DNA of 44,676 nucleotides. Origin: ZLKRG08 sp964654815 (GTDB lineage Bacteria > Actinomycetota > Actinomycetes > Nanopelagicales > Nanopelagicaceae). Below, piece by piece: positions 9,640-16,967 of the stretch. Numbering within the stretch: position 1 is the first letter of the stretch; each line of letters starts with the position of its first letter. The stretch covers positions 1 through 44,676 of the forward strand of contig CAZZLH010000009.1 of assembly GCA_964654815.1 (NCBI GenBank), written 5' to 3'. The position numbers and the translations under genes are program-made. Below the pieces are notes generated by a model, which saw only the letters and a list, made by a program, of their open reading frames with translations, was not told where the DNA came from and did no database searches.

Positions 9640-10617
9640 ATGGCAATGACTTCAAGTGTTAAAGATGAGCTAACGCGTTTAGCGGTGACCAAACCCTGTT
9701 GTCGAAAGGCTGAGGTATCGGCGCTGGTGCGTTTCGCAGGCGGGCTGCATATCGCCGCAGGAAAGATAGTGGTTGAAGTTGAATTAGATGCCGCGCAGAG
9801 CGCCAAGCGAGTTCGCAAAGATATCGCTGATTTATATGGCCATAATTCAGATTTGGCAGTGATCTCATCATCGGGCATTCGCAAAGGTTCGCGATATGTA
9901 ATCCGCGTTATAGAAGATGGCGAAGCTCTAGCGAGACAGACTGGCTTAGTTGACTCAAATAATCGGCCAATTCGCGGCTTGCCACCTCAAGTAGTCAATG
10001 GCCCACTCTGTGACGCTGAAGCGGCATGGCGCGGCGCATTTATCGCACATGGTTCTCTAACCGAACCAGGTCGCTCCTCTTCGCTCGAGATCACCTGCCC
10101 TGGTCCTGAGGCAGCGTTAGCTTTAGTTGGTGCTGCAAGACGTTTGGGAATTACTGCAAAGGCGCGCGAAGTGCGCGGCGTTGATCGAGTTGTTATTAGA
10201 GATGGCGATGCAATCGGTGCGCTTCTTACCAGACTTGGTGCGCATGACTCTTTCATGGCTTGGGAAGAGCGAAGAATGCGTCGTGAGGTTCGCGCAACCG
10301 CAAATCGTTTAGCTAATTTTGATGATGCTAATTTGCGACGAAGCGCTAGAGCGGCAGTTGCTGCATCTGCGCGAGTTCAGAGGGCGCTTGAGATTCTTGG
10401 AGAGACAATTCCCGAACACCTAAAGGAAGCGGGAGAGTTGCGAATTAATCACGGACAGGCCTCGCTCGAAGAGCTAGGCTCTCTTGCAACTCCACCAATG
10501 ACCAAAGATGCGATTGCAGGTCGCATACGGCGCCTGCTTGCAATGGCAGATAAGCGAGCTGCCGAGTTAGGCATTCCTGATACTGAAGCGGGATTATCGC
10601 CAGATTTGCTTAATTAG
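9640..10617 (+). CDS. whiA: Sporulation/cell-division transcription factor WhiA
   Basis: WhiA is a DNA-binding regulator known from sporulation septation in Streptomyces and cell division in other Gram-positives; non-sporulating actinobacteria also keep it. The 325-residue protein combines an N-terminal LAGLIDADG-homing-endonuclease-like fold (KDELTRLAVTKPCCRKAEVSAL, RGAFIAHGS) with a C-terminal helix-turn-helix segment (HLKEAGELRINHGQASLEELG, then IRRLLAMAD). The N-terminus MAMTSSVKDEL matches the family; a second ATG at 9646 is possible. It ends the rapZ-yvcK-whiA unit; 165 non-coding bases follow. Confidence 0.94.
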   Translation: MAMTSSVKDELTRLAVTKPCCRKAEVSALVRFAGGLHIAAGKIVVEVELDAAQSAKRVRKDIADLYGHNSDLAVISSSGIRKGSRYVIRVIEDGEALARQTGLVDSNNRPIRGLPPQVVNGPLCDAEAAWRGAFIAHGSLTEPGRSSSLEITCPGPEAALALVGAARRLGITAKAREVRGVDRVVIRDGDAIGALLTRLGAHDSFMAWEERRMRREVRATANRLANFDDANLRRSARAAVAASARVQRALEILGETIPEHLKEAGELRINHGQASLEELGSLATPPMTKDAIAGRIRRLLAMADKRAAELGIPDTEAGLSPDLLN

Positions 10618-10743
10618 CCAGTTTTTGCGCCTGATCAATCTGGTGCTTGGCTGATAGAGTTGGGCCATACCCCAGCGTTGTGGCTAGGTTCGGTAAAGCT
10701 TCAAATCTAGAAGCGTAAAAATCTTCGGGCCTATGTGAATTCC

Positions 10744-10749
10744 TATAGT
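10744..10749 (+). promoter_or_regulatory. Candidate -10 box of the gap-pgk-tpiA unit
   Basis: TATAGT occurs 33 bases before the gap ATG, in the 165-base space after whiA. No clear -35 is seen at 17-18 bases upstream. The leader contains a 12-bp repeat and an AAAGG ribosome site. It is the best -10 match in this spacer but is weakly supported. Confidence 0.3.
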
Positions 10750-10772
10750 TATTAATCTGACTATTAATCTGA
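10750..10772 (+). repeat. 12-bp tandem repeat in the gap 5' leader
   Basis: TATTAATCTGA occurs twice, at 10750-10760 and 10762-10772, with one C between, so the period is 12 bp. It lies between the candidate -10 box and the ribosome site of gap. It resembles other short tandem repeats of this window in size and location. Confidence 0.85.
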
Positions 10773-10782
10773 AAGGCTTTTC

Positions 10783-11796
10783 ATGTCTACATCTGCTGCC
10801 ACCAAGGTTGGCATTAATGGGTTTGGGCGAATTGGTCGTAACTTCTTTCGCGCTGCGCTTAATAATCCCAATATCGAAATTGTCGGAATCAACGACCTAA
10901 CACCGACCGCGACTTTGGCTCACCTCTTGAAATATGACTCAATCCTGGGTCGACTACCAGTTGAGGTCTCTGCTGGCGAAGGTTCAATCACAGTAGCCGG
11001 AAAGAACATCAAGGTCTTTGCCGAGCGCGACCCAGCTGCGCTGCCATGGGCAAGCGTTGGGGCAGAGGTAGTAGTCGAATCAACCGGAATTTTCACCAAG
11101 GCATCAGATGCCCAGAAACATATTGCGGCAGGTGCCAAGAAGGTGATCATTTCAGCGCCAGCGACCGATGAAGATATCACCATCGTCATGGGTGTAAATG
11201 ACAAAGCCTATGACCCCGCTAAGCACCACATAATTTCAAATGCATCTTGCACCACGAATTGTTTGGCGCCATTTGCCAAAGTATTACATGAGGAGTTCGG
11301 GATTCTTCGCGGACTCATGACCACAGTGCATGCTTACACCAATGATCAAGTGATCCTCGATTTCCCACATAAAGATCTACGTCGTGCCCGCGCCGCAGCA
11401 ACGAATATCATCCCAACTTCGACCGGAGCGGCTAAGGCGATCTCACTAGTCCTACCCGAACTAAAGGGAAAGCTCGATGGTTACGCACTTCGAGTCCCGG
11501 TCCCAACTGGTTCTATCACCGACTTGACCGTGGAACTATCTCGTGAAGTAACAGTCGCTGAGATCAATGGCGCGATGAAGCGCGCAGCTGAGGGGCCGCT
11601 TAAAGGCATCATGGCTTACACCGAAGATCCAATTGTCTCTGCAGATATTGTGACTGACCCACATTCATCAATCTTTGATGCGGGGCTCACCAAGGCAATT
11701 GGTAGCACGGTAAAAGTTGCATCTTGGTATGACAATGAGTGGGGCTATTCAAATCGTTTGGTTGATTTGATTGGCCTAGTCGGCAAGAACCTCTAA
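10783..11796 (+). CDS. gap: Glyceraldehyde-3-phosphate dehydrogenase, type I
   Basis: The enzyme converts glyceraldehyde 3-phosphate to 1,3-bisphosphoglycerate with NAD+. The 337-residue protein has the Rossmann start VGINGFGRIGRN, the aspartate of VGINDL that favours NAD over NADP, the catalytic motif SNASCTTNC with Cys156, and the C-terminal WYDNEWGYSNR. The ATG is preceded by AAAGG at suitable spacing. It is first in a gap-pgk-tpiA run with gaps of 6 and 21 bases, encoding three consecutive lower-glycolytic steps. Confidence 0.98.
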   Translation: MSTSAATKVGINGFGRIGRNFFRAALNNPNIEIVGINDLTPTATLAHLLKYDSILGRLPVEVSAGEGSITVAGKNIKVFAERDPAALPWASVGAEVVVESTGIFTKASDAQKHIAAGAKKVIISAPATDEDITIVMGVNDKAYDPAKHHIISNASCTTNCLAPFAKVLHEEFGILRGLMTTVHAYTNDQVILDFPHKDLRRARAAATNIIPTSTGAAKAISLVLPELKGKLDGYALRVPVPTGSITDLTVELSREVTVAEINGAMKRAAEGPLKGIMAYTEDPIVSADIVTDPHSSIFDAGLTKAIGSTVKVASWYDNEWGYSNRLVDLIGLVGKNL

Positions 11797-11802
11797 TTTT
11801 TA

Positions 11803-13014
11803 ATGGTTCCAGTCAATGAGTTAAAGGGGCTAGCACTTTCTGGCAAACGCGTCTTTCTGCGTTGCGATTTGAATGTGCCACTCAAGGAAGGCGTAATAAC
11901 TGACGATGGTCGGATCCGCGCCTCTCTGCCTACGATCAAAGAGCTACTAGCATCTGGCGCATCACTGGTGATTGCCGCCCATCTAGGCCGACCAAAAGGT
12001 GAGCCAAAGCCGGAGTTATCACTTGCCCCGATTGCCAAGCGCTTAAGTGAGTTATTAAATAACGAGATCAAATTTATCTCGGCCGCAAACGTAATCGATG
12101 CGAAAGTTGAGAATGAAGCCGGGTCTCTTAAATCAGGAGAAATCCTGCTACTTGAAAATATTCGATATGCCGCTGCCGAAACCTCGAAAGAGGAGTCGGA
12201 GCGAGTCGAATTCGCAAAGAAACTAGCTGGCCTAGCAGATATTTACGTTGGGGATGGTTTTGGCGCAGTTCATCGAAAGCATGCTTCGGTATTTGAGCTG
12301 CCGAAATTACTTCCTAACGCGGTCGGTTCCTTGATTGCAGCAGAGGTAGCTGTCTTAAAACAATTGACGACCAATCCAGTTCGTCCGTATGGGGTAGTAC
12401 TTGGTGGCGCTAAGGTCTCTGACAAATTAGGCGTGATCGAGAATCTCCTTGACAAGGTTGATGTATTGGCAATCGGCGGCGGCATGCTCTTTACCTTCCT
12501 AAAGGCCCAAGGCTATGAAATAGGTAAATCGCTCTGTGAAGATGAAATGCTCGAGACCGTAAAGGCTCTAATGGCGACCGCACAAAAGAATGGTGTAAAA
12601 CTCTTACTACCAACCGATATTGTCGTCGCGCCAGAATTTTCCGCAAACGCCACACCAACATTAGTCAGTGCAAATCAGATTCCGGCCGATCAACTAGGGC
12701 TAGATATAGGGCCTGAATCAGCTAAAGCGTTTGCTGAAGCAATCTCTACTTGCAAGACGGTTTTTTGGAATGGTCCTATGGGGGTCTTTGAATTTCCGAG
12801 CTTCGCCAATGGCACCAAAGTGATCGCGCAATCGTTGATCGCAGTGAAGCAAAGTGGTGGTATCTCAGTGGTTGGTGGTGGCGACTCTGCTGCTGCGGTG
12901 CGCAAGTTGGGATTTGCCGATACCGATTTTGGTTATATTTCAACCGGTGGCGGCGCCTCGCTTGAGTATCTTGAAGGCAAAGAGCTTCCTGGCTTAAAAG
13001 CGCTCGGCTATTGA
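11803..13014 (+). CDS. pgk: Phosphoglycerate kinase
   Basis: It transfers the acyl phosphate of 1,3-bisphosphoglycerate to ADP in glycolysis. The 403-residue length is normal for bacterial Pgk. Visible motifs are RCDLNVPL, AAHLGRPKG, LLENIRY, the hinge segment GGAKVSDKLGVI, FWNGPMGVFE, and the nucleotide loop VVGGGDSAAAVRKLG ending with STGGGASLEYLEG. It follows gap by six bases, so the two are almost certainly co-transcribed. Confidence 0.98.
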   Translation: MVPVNELKGLALSGKRVFLRCDLNVPLKEGVITDDGRIRASLPTIKELLASGASLVIAAHLGRPKGEPKPELSLAPIAKRLSELLNNEIKFISAANVIDAKVENEAGSLKSGEILLLENIRYAAAETSKEESERVEFAKKLAGLADIYVGDGFGAVHRKHASVFELPKLLPNAVGSLIAAEVAVLKQLTTNPVRPYGVVLGGAKVSDKLGVIENLLDKVDVLAIGGGMLFTFLKAQGYEIGKSLCEDEMLETVKALMATAQKNGVKLLLPTDIVVAPEFSANATPTLVSANQIPADQLGLDIGPESAKAFAEAISTCKTVFWNGPMGVFEFPSFANGTKVIAQSLIAVKQSGGISVVGGGDSAAAVRKLGFADTDFGYISTGGGASLEYLEGKELPGLKALGY

Positions 13015-13035
13015 GCTATAGATCGGAGAGAGTAA

Positions 13036-13815
13036 ATGCGTAAACCACTGATGGCTGGAAATTGGAAGATGAATCTGAACCATCTAGAGGCGATCGCGGT
13101 CGCGCAGAAATTGGTCTACTCACTTGATGAGAGAGATTACGATGCGGTAGATGTCGCAATTTTGCCGCCCTTTACCGATATTCGTTCTATCCAAACCTTG
13201 GTTGATGGTGACCGGCTACGCCTTCAGTATGGTGCACAGGACCTATCGCCCGAAGTCAGCGGGGCATTTACCGGAGATATCTCTGGCGGGATGTTGGCAA
13301 AGCTCGGTTGCACCTATGTAGTCGTTGGCCATTCTGAGCGGCGTTCAATCCACTTAGAGAGCGATGAACTGCTCAATCGAAAAATCAAGGCTGCCTTGGC
13401 AAACGAGCTCACACCGATTTTCTGCGTCGGTGAGGATTTAGCGATTCGTGAAGCAGGTACGCATGTTGGTCACGTCGTTACCCAACTAAAAGCGGGGCTA
13501 ACCGGATTTCATAAACCAGATTTGAAGAAGATCGTGATCGCGTACGAACCAGTTTGGGCCATCGGAACTGGAATGACCGCGACCCCCGAAGATGCCCAAG
13601 AGGTATGTGCTGCGATTCGAAAGAGCATGGCGGAGATTGGCTCCGATGAAATAGCAGAGAAATGCCGAATTCTCTATGGTGGCTCAGTTAAATCATCAAA
13701 TGTGGTTGAGATTATGAAGCAGCCAGATGTGGATGGGGCGTTGGTTGGTGGCGCGAGCCTAGACCCAGAAGAGTTCGCCAAAATCGCGAAGTTTCACGCC
13801 GCTTTAGGCGCATAA
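13036..13815 (+). CDS. tpiA: Triose-phosphate isomerase
   Basis: It interconverts dihydroxyacetone phosphate and glyceraldehyde 3-phosphate. The 259-residue TIM barrel begins MRKPLMAGNWKMN with the active-site lysine, and has VVGHSERR with the catalytic histidine, the AYEPVWAIGTG signature with the catalytic glutamate, and the phosphate loop ILYGGSVK. GGAGAG sits just upstream of the ATG. It closes the glycolytic run; secG follows after 78 bases that contain a promoter-like TATAAT. Confidence 0.98.
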   Translation: MRKPLMAGNWKMNLNHLEAIAVAQKLVYSLDERDYDAVDVAILPPFTDIRSIQTLVDGDRLRLQYGAQDLSPEVSGAFTGDISGGMLAKLGCTYVVVGHSERRSIHLESDELLNRKIKAALANELTPIFCVGEDLAIREAGTHVGHVVTQLKAGLTGFHKPDLKKIVIAYEPVWAIGTGMTATPEDAQEVCAAIRKSMAEIGSDEIAEKCRILYGGSVKSSNVVEIMKQPDVDGALVGGASLDPEEFAKIAKFHAALGA

Positions 13816-13827
13816 AGATAGCTGCGA

Positions 13828-13833
13828 TATAAT
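13828..13833 (+). promoter_or_regulatory. Candidate -10 box of secG
   Basis: A perfect TATAAT, preceded by GCGA, lies 60 bases before the secG ATG and 12 bases after the tpiA stop. The -35 position overlaps the end of tpiA and shows no TTGACA-like hexamer. The secG ribosome site AAGGAG lies downstream, so this would give a leadered transcript. Confidence 0.45.
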
Positions 13834-13893
13834 TTCCCAATCGCAAATAGTCGGTCGGGCGAGTAAGAGCGCTCTGCCATCTAAGGAGTAAAA

Positions 13894-13982
13894 ATGGTTC
13901 TCGCAACATCAATTCTGTTGGTTATAACCAGCGTATTAATGATCCTTCTCGTACTCCTTCACAAAGGTAAGGGCTCTGGACT
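13894..13982 (+). CDS. secG: Preprotein translocase subunit SecG, N-terminal part (cut by assembly gap)
   Basis: SecG is the small accessory subunit of the SecYEG membrane channel. Only 29 full codons are present before the N run. They encode one hydrophobic helix (ILLVITSVLMILLVLL) followed by HKGKGSG, the loop conserved in SecG after the first transmembrane helix. The second helix and C-terminus are missing. AAGGAG lies five bases before the ATG. Position between tpiA and rbpA is standard for actinobacteria. The sequence after the gap belongs to rbpA, so the true gap must hold the remaining secG codons. Confidence 0.88.
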
Positions 13983-14082
13983 NNNNNNNNNNNNNNNNNN
14001 NNNNNNNNNNNNNNNNNNNNNNNNNNNNNNNNNNNNNNNNNNNNNNNNNNNNNNNNNNNNNNNNNNNNNNNNNNNNNNNNNN
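13983..14082. other. Assembly gap 1 (100 N)
   Basis: Exactly 100 N, the usual placeholder for unknown gap length. It removes the 3' part of secG, the secG-rbpA spacer and any signal upstream of the rbpA start. No sequence is shared between the two flanks, so it is not a simple unmerged overlap. Confidence 0.97.
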
Positions 14083-14086
14083 AGCA

Positions 14087-14428
14087 ATGGCTGGTGGCAG
14101 TGCAATTCGCGGTAGTCGTGTTGGCGCCGGACCAATGGGTGAAGCCGAACGCGGTGAGGCGATTGAACGCTTTGTAGTCTCTTTCTGGTGTGCAAATGGC
14201 CATGAAGTACGGCCATCATTTGCCAAAGAAGAGGGCGTGGTAGTTCCTGAGGAGTGGGATTGCCCTAAGTGTGGTTTTCCGGCTGGGCAAGATAAAAATA
14301 ATCCGCCTTCACCAATCAAAAATGAGCCTTACAAGACTCACTTGGCATATGTGAAGGAGCGACGTACTCAAGCTGAGGCAACAAAGATCCTGGAAAATGC
14401 GCTAAATAAATTGCGTGGGGATGACTAA
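14087..14428 (+). CDS. rbpA: RNA polymerase-binding protein RbpA
   Basis: RbpA is an actinobacteria-specific protein that binds RNA polymerase and the principal sigma factor and stabilises the open promoter complex. The 113-residue protein has the flexible N-terminus MAGGSAIRGSRVGAGPMGE, the core domain with the metal-site residues around FWCANGH and CPKCGFPAG, and the C-terminal sigma-interaction region KTHLAYVKERRTQAEATKILENAL. Its ATG is four bases after the N run, so ribosome site and promoter are hidden in the gap. The stop overlaps the convergent pgi stop by four bases. Confidence 0.96.
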   Translation: MAGGSAIRGSRVGAGPMGEAERGEAIERFVVSFWCANGHEVRPSFAKEEGVVVPEEWDCPKCGFPAGQDKNNPPSPIKNEPYKTHLAYVKERRTQAEATKILENALNKLRGDD

Positions 14429-15942
14429 AGCGATTTCGCCGCAGCGATAATCTCAGAGATTCCTCCTACCCGGTCAAGCAGATGCAATCTACTAACCGGG
14501 TATTTTCTTGCCGATAGTGCGCGAAATTCACCTAGCGCTTGGGCCATCACTAAAGTTTTAAAGGAAAAGGCAAGTCCGCTGGCCTTGAAATCGCTCTTGG
14601 TTTCACCAGTGATGATCAAGAAGGCGCCATTTGGTTGGCCGGCCTTATGGAATTGTCCGGTGGAATGTTGGAATCTTGGACCCCAACCAAAAGTGACAGG
14701 CTTACCGCTCTTTTCCGCAAGAATCTTCCGTAGCTCTAATAACGCAACATCTGCCTTGCGATCTAGATAGGCGAGTATTGCGATGTATCCGGGGTTTGCT
14801 GCCAAAATTTCAGTTAACTCGCTTGCGATTGATGCGCCATTAAAACCAACGAATTGGCTCTGATTAGCTAACTTCAAATCAGGCAACTGATTGTTCCATT
14901 CGGTTAATAAATCTGAAGTTGCTTGCTTGGCCTCAGTTACATTGGGTTGATTAAATGGATCTATTTCCAGCGCTACTCCAAGTAGTGCAGTAGCCCACTC
15001 CCAAGTAATGAAATGGGCTCCCAGATCTCCTGTAACATTCAAATCTCCACCACTTTTAAATGAAATAACCATCTGTTTCGAGCCAATCGCCTCTGTAGGG
15101 TTTGAGATTACGATGGGCAGTCGACCTTTTTGGTCTTTGCCGGTGGACTCAGCTATTAATTGTTCAATCCAATCTGATAATCCAGGGAGCTCTTCGCTAT
15201 CGGCAAAGGCGATGAATTGTTCTGATTGAGTTAACATCAGATAGGCAAGATCAATCGCAACATTCTCTGATTTAGCTAATTCATTTCGCTGCTCAGCAGC
15301 GCTATCTAGAAGCAGTGAAGGGTCCACGCCAATAAGCGCCGCAGGGACCAAACCAAAGGCAGTGAGCGCTGAGAATCTGCCCCCCACCTTTGGGTCGGCG
15401 CTAATTACGTTGAAACCTTCGCTTCTTGCCTCTTTATCCAGAGGAGAATTGGGGTCGGTGACAAAAATTAGATGTGCTTTTGGATCGAGACCTTGTGCAA
15501 TTAGCGCATCTTGTACTGCGCCTCTTTGTGCAGCGGTTTCGATGGTAGAGCCTGATTTGGAACTGACGACCACGACAGAATTACTTAGCTCTCTATCAAG
15601 TACTTGGCTTGCGTAATTTGGATCAGTTAAATCAAAGATGAACAATGGCTTCTGGTAGGTGCCGGCAATAACCTCTGGTGCTAGTGATGAACCACCCATG
15701 CCGCAAAGGATTACCTCTCGATCTCGGAACTTGCTAGTAAGCGCATCAAGTTGAGGGAGCAGTTCTCGCGAACTCTCTGGCAGATCAACCCAATTAAGGC
15801 GAATTGCAGCCTCAGCTTGCGCAGCTTCGCCCCATAACGTGGCATCTTTCAAAGCTAATCTAGAGCTAGCTTCTGATAGTTTCTTATAAAGCCCACTGGA
15901 GCGATCTAACTTCTCCAGCAAATTACCACTTAATTGAATCAT
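14425..15942 (-). CDS. pgi: Glucose-6-phosphate isomerase
   Basis: It interconverts glucose 6-phosphate and fructose 6-phosphate, linking glycolysis and the pentose phosphate pathway. The 505-residue protein shows two SIS-type sugar isomerase halves: CGMGGSSLAPEV, VVVSSKSGSTIET, TDPNSPLDKEA and VGGRFSALTAFGLVPAAL in the first, and WGPRFQHSTGQFHKAGQPNGAF near the C-terminus. It is of the type found fused to transaldolase in some bacteria; here the two are separate but the pgi ATG overlaps the tal stop (ATGA). It ends tail to tail with rbpA. Confidence 0.93.
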   Translation of the reverse strand: MIQLSGNLLEKLDRSSGLYKKLSEASSRLALKDATLWGEAAQAEAAIRLNWVDLPESSRELLPQLDALTSKFRDREVILCGMGGSSLAPEVIAGTYQKPLFIFDLTDPNYASQVLDRELSNSVVVVSSKSGSTIETAAQRGAVQDALIAQGLDPKAHLIFVTDPNSPLDKEARSEGFNVISADPKVGGRFSALTAFGLVPAALIGVDPSLLLDSAAEQRNELAKSENVAIDLAYLMLTQSEQFIAFADSEELPGLSDWIEQLIAESTGKDQKGRLPIVISNPTEAIGSKQMVISFKSGGDLNVTGDLGAHFITWEWATALLGVALEIDPFNQPNVTEAKQATSDLLTEWNNQLPDLKLANQSQFVGFNGASIASELTEILAANPGYIAILAYLDRKADVALLELRKILAEKSGKPVTFGWGPRFQHSTGQFHKAGQPNGAFLIITGETKSDFKASGLAFSFKTLVMAQALGEFRALSARKYPVSRLHLLDRVGGISEIIAAAKSL

Positions 15943-16967
15943 CCCTTGGCTTGCTCCACCTCTTCAAGGAGCGATACCCAAGAGGCCATGAATTTCTCTA
16001 CGCCATCTATCTCCAATTTATTGGTGATGTCGATCAGATCAATTCCTGAATTAGCCAACGCAAGCAGATCCGCTTTAGCAGATTCAATATTTGCAGTGAT
16101 GCTCTCCTTGGCAGGAATCTCCGCTGCGATAACCGAATCTAATGTTGCAGGTGGCATGGTGTTGACTGTGTTAGGTGCAATCAATGTATCTACATATAAA
16201 GTGGCACGATATGCCGGATCCTTTACCCCGGTGGAGGCCCAGAGGGGACGCTGATGGTTATGCGCGAAACCCTGAAATTTGGCTAGATAAAGTTCGTAGG
16301 CCAAGCGGGCATTTGCCACCGCAGCCCTACCTTTCAAACTGTTATCGGAGAGCAATTTATCTACCGCAGTATCCACGCGACTGACAAAGAATGAGGCCAC
16401 AGAGTGCACCGTCTCGGGTTTAGCACATCGCGCTATGCCTGCTTGATATGCATCGATTACTTCGGCATATCTTGATAGCGCAAATATCAAGGTTACATTC
16501 ACACTAATGCCAGCCGCGATTACCTCAGTAATTGCAGGCAGCCCAGCCCGAGTAGCTGGAATCTTGATCATCAAATTTGGTTGATCGATGATCTGCCAGA
16601 GACGCTTGGCTTGATCAATCGTGGCTTGAGTGTCATGAGCTAATCTCGGGTCTACCTCGATACTTACCCTGCCATCAACTCCATTGGTATTCTCATAAAT
16701 TTCACGAAAAAGTTTGCACGCCTCTCGCACATCCTCCGTGGTCAACTTCTCGACGATTTCCTCAGCTGAGAGATTTCGATTTGCCCTCAATTCGTCCCGA
16801 TAACTGGCATCTTTAGTGATTGCGGCTTGGAAGATTGCGGGATTGGTGGTCACACCAAATACTTCTTTTCGTGCGATGCGCTCGGGCAGAGTAGTAGTTA
16901 GCGCGGCACGCGAAAGATCATCTAGCCATGCGCTGGTACCAGCCGAATGTAGTTCGGTTAATTTCAT
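15939..16967 (-). CDS. tal: Transaldolase
   Basis: It moves a three-carbon dihydroxyacetone unit between sugar phosphates in the non-oxidative pentose phosphate pathway. The 342-residue protein begins with ELHSAGTSAWLDDLSR, a hallmark of the actinobacterial TalB-like class, has TTNPAIFQAAI, VSIEVDPRLAHDT and the Schiff-base lysine in LMIKIPAT. Its ATG overlaps the tkt stop and its stop overlaps the pgi start, both as ATGA, so all three are likely translated as a coupled unit. Confidence 0.96.
   Translation of the reverse strand: MKLTELHSAGTSAWLDDLSRAALTTTLPERIARKEVFGVTTNPAIFQAAITKDASYRDELRANRNLSAEEIVEKLTTEDVREACKLFREIYENTNGVDGRVSIEVDPRLAHDTQATIDQAKRLWQIIDQPNLMIKIPATRAGLPAITEVIAAGISVNVTLIFALSRYAEVIDAYQAGIARCAKPETVHSVASFFVSRVDTAVDKLLSDNSLKGRAAVANARLAYELYLAKFQGFAHNHQRPLWASTGVKDPAYRATLYVDTLIAPNTVNTMPPATLDSVIAAEIPAKESITANIESAKADLLALANSGIDLIDITNKLEIDGVEKFMASWVSLLEEVEQAKG

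Noticed and set aside
10618..10782. Possible tRNA or small RNA in the whiA-gap spacer
   Set aside because: No cloverleaf arms or GTTCGA-type T-loop; GGTTCGG occurs but without matching stems.
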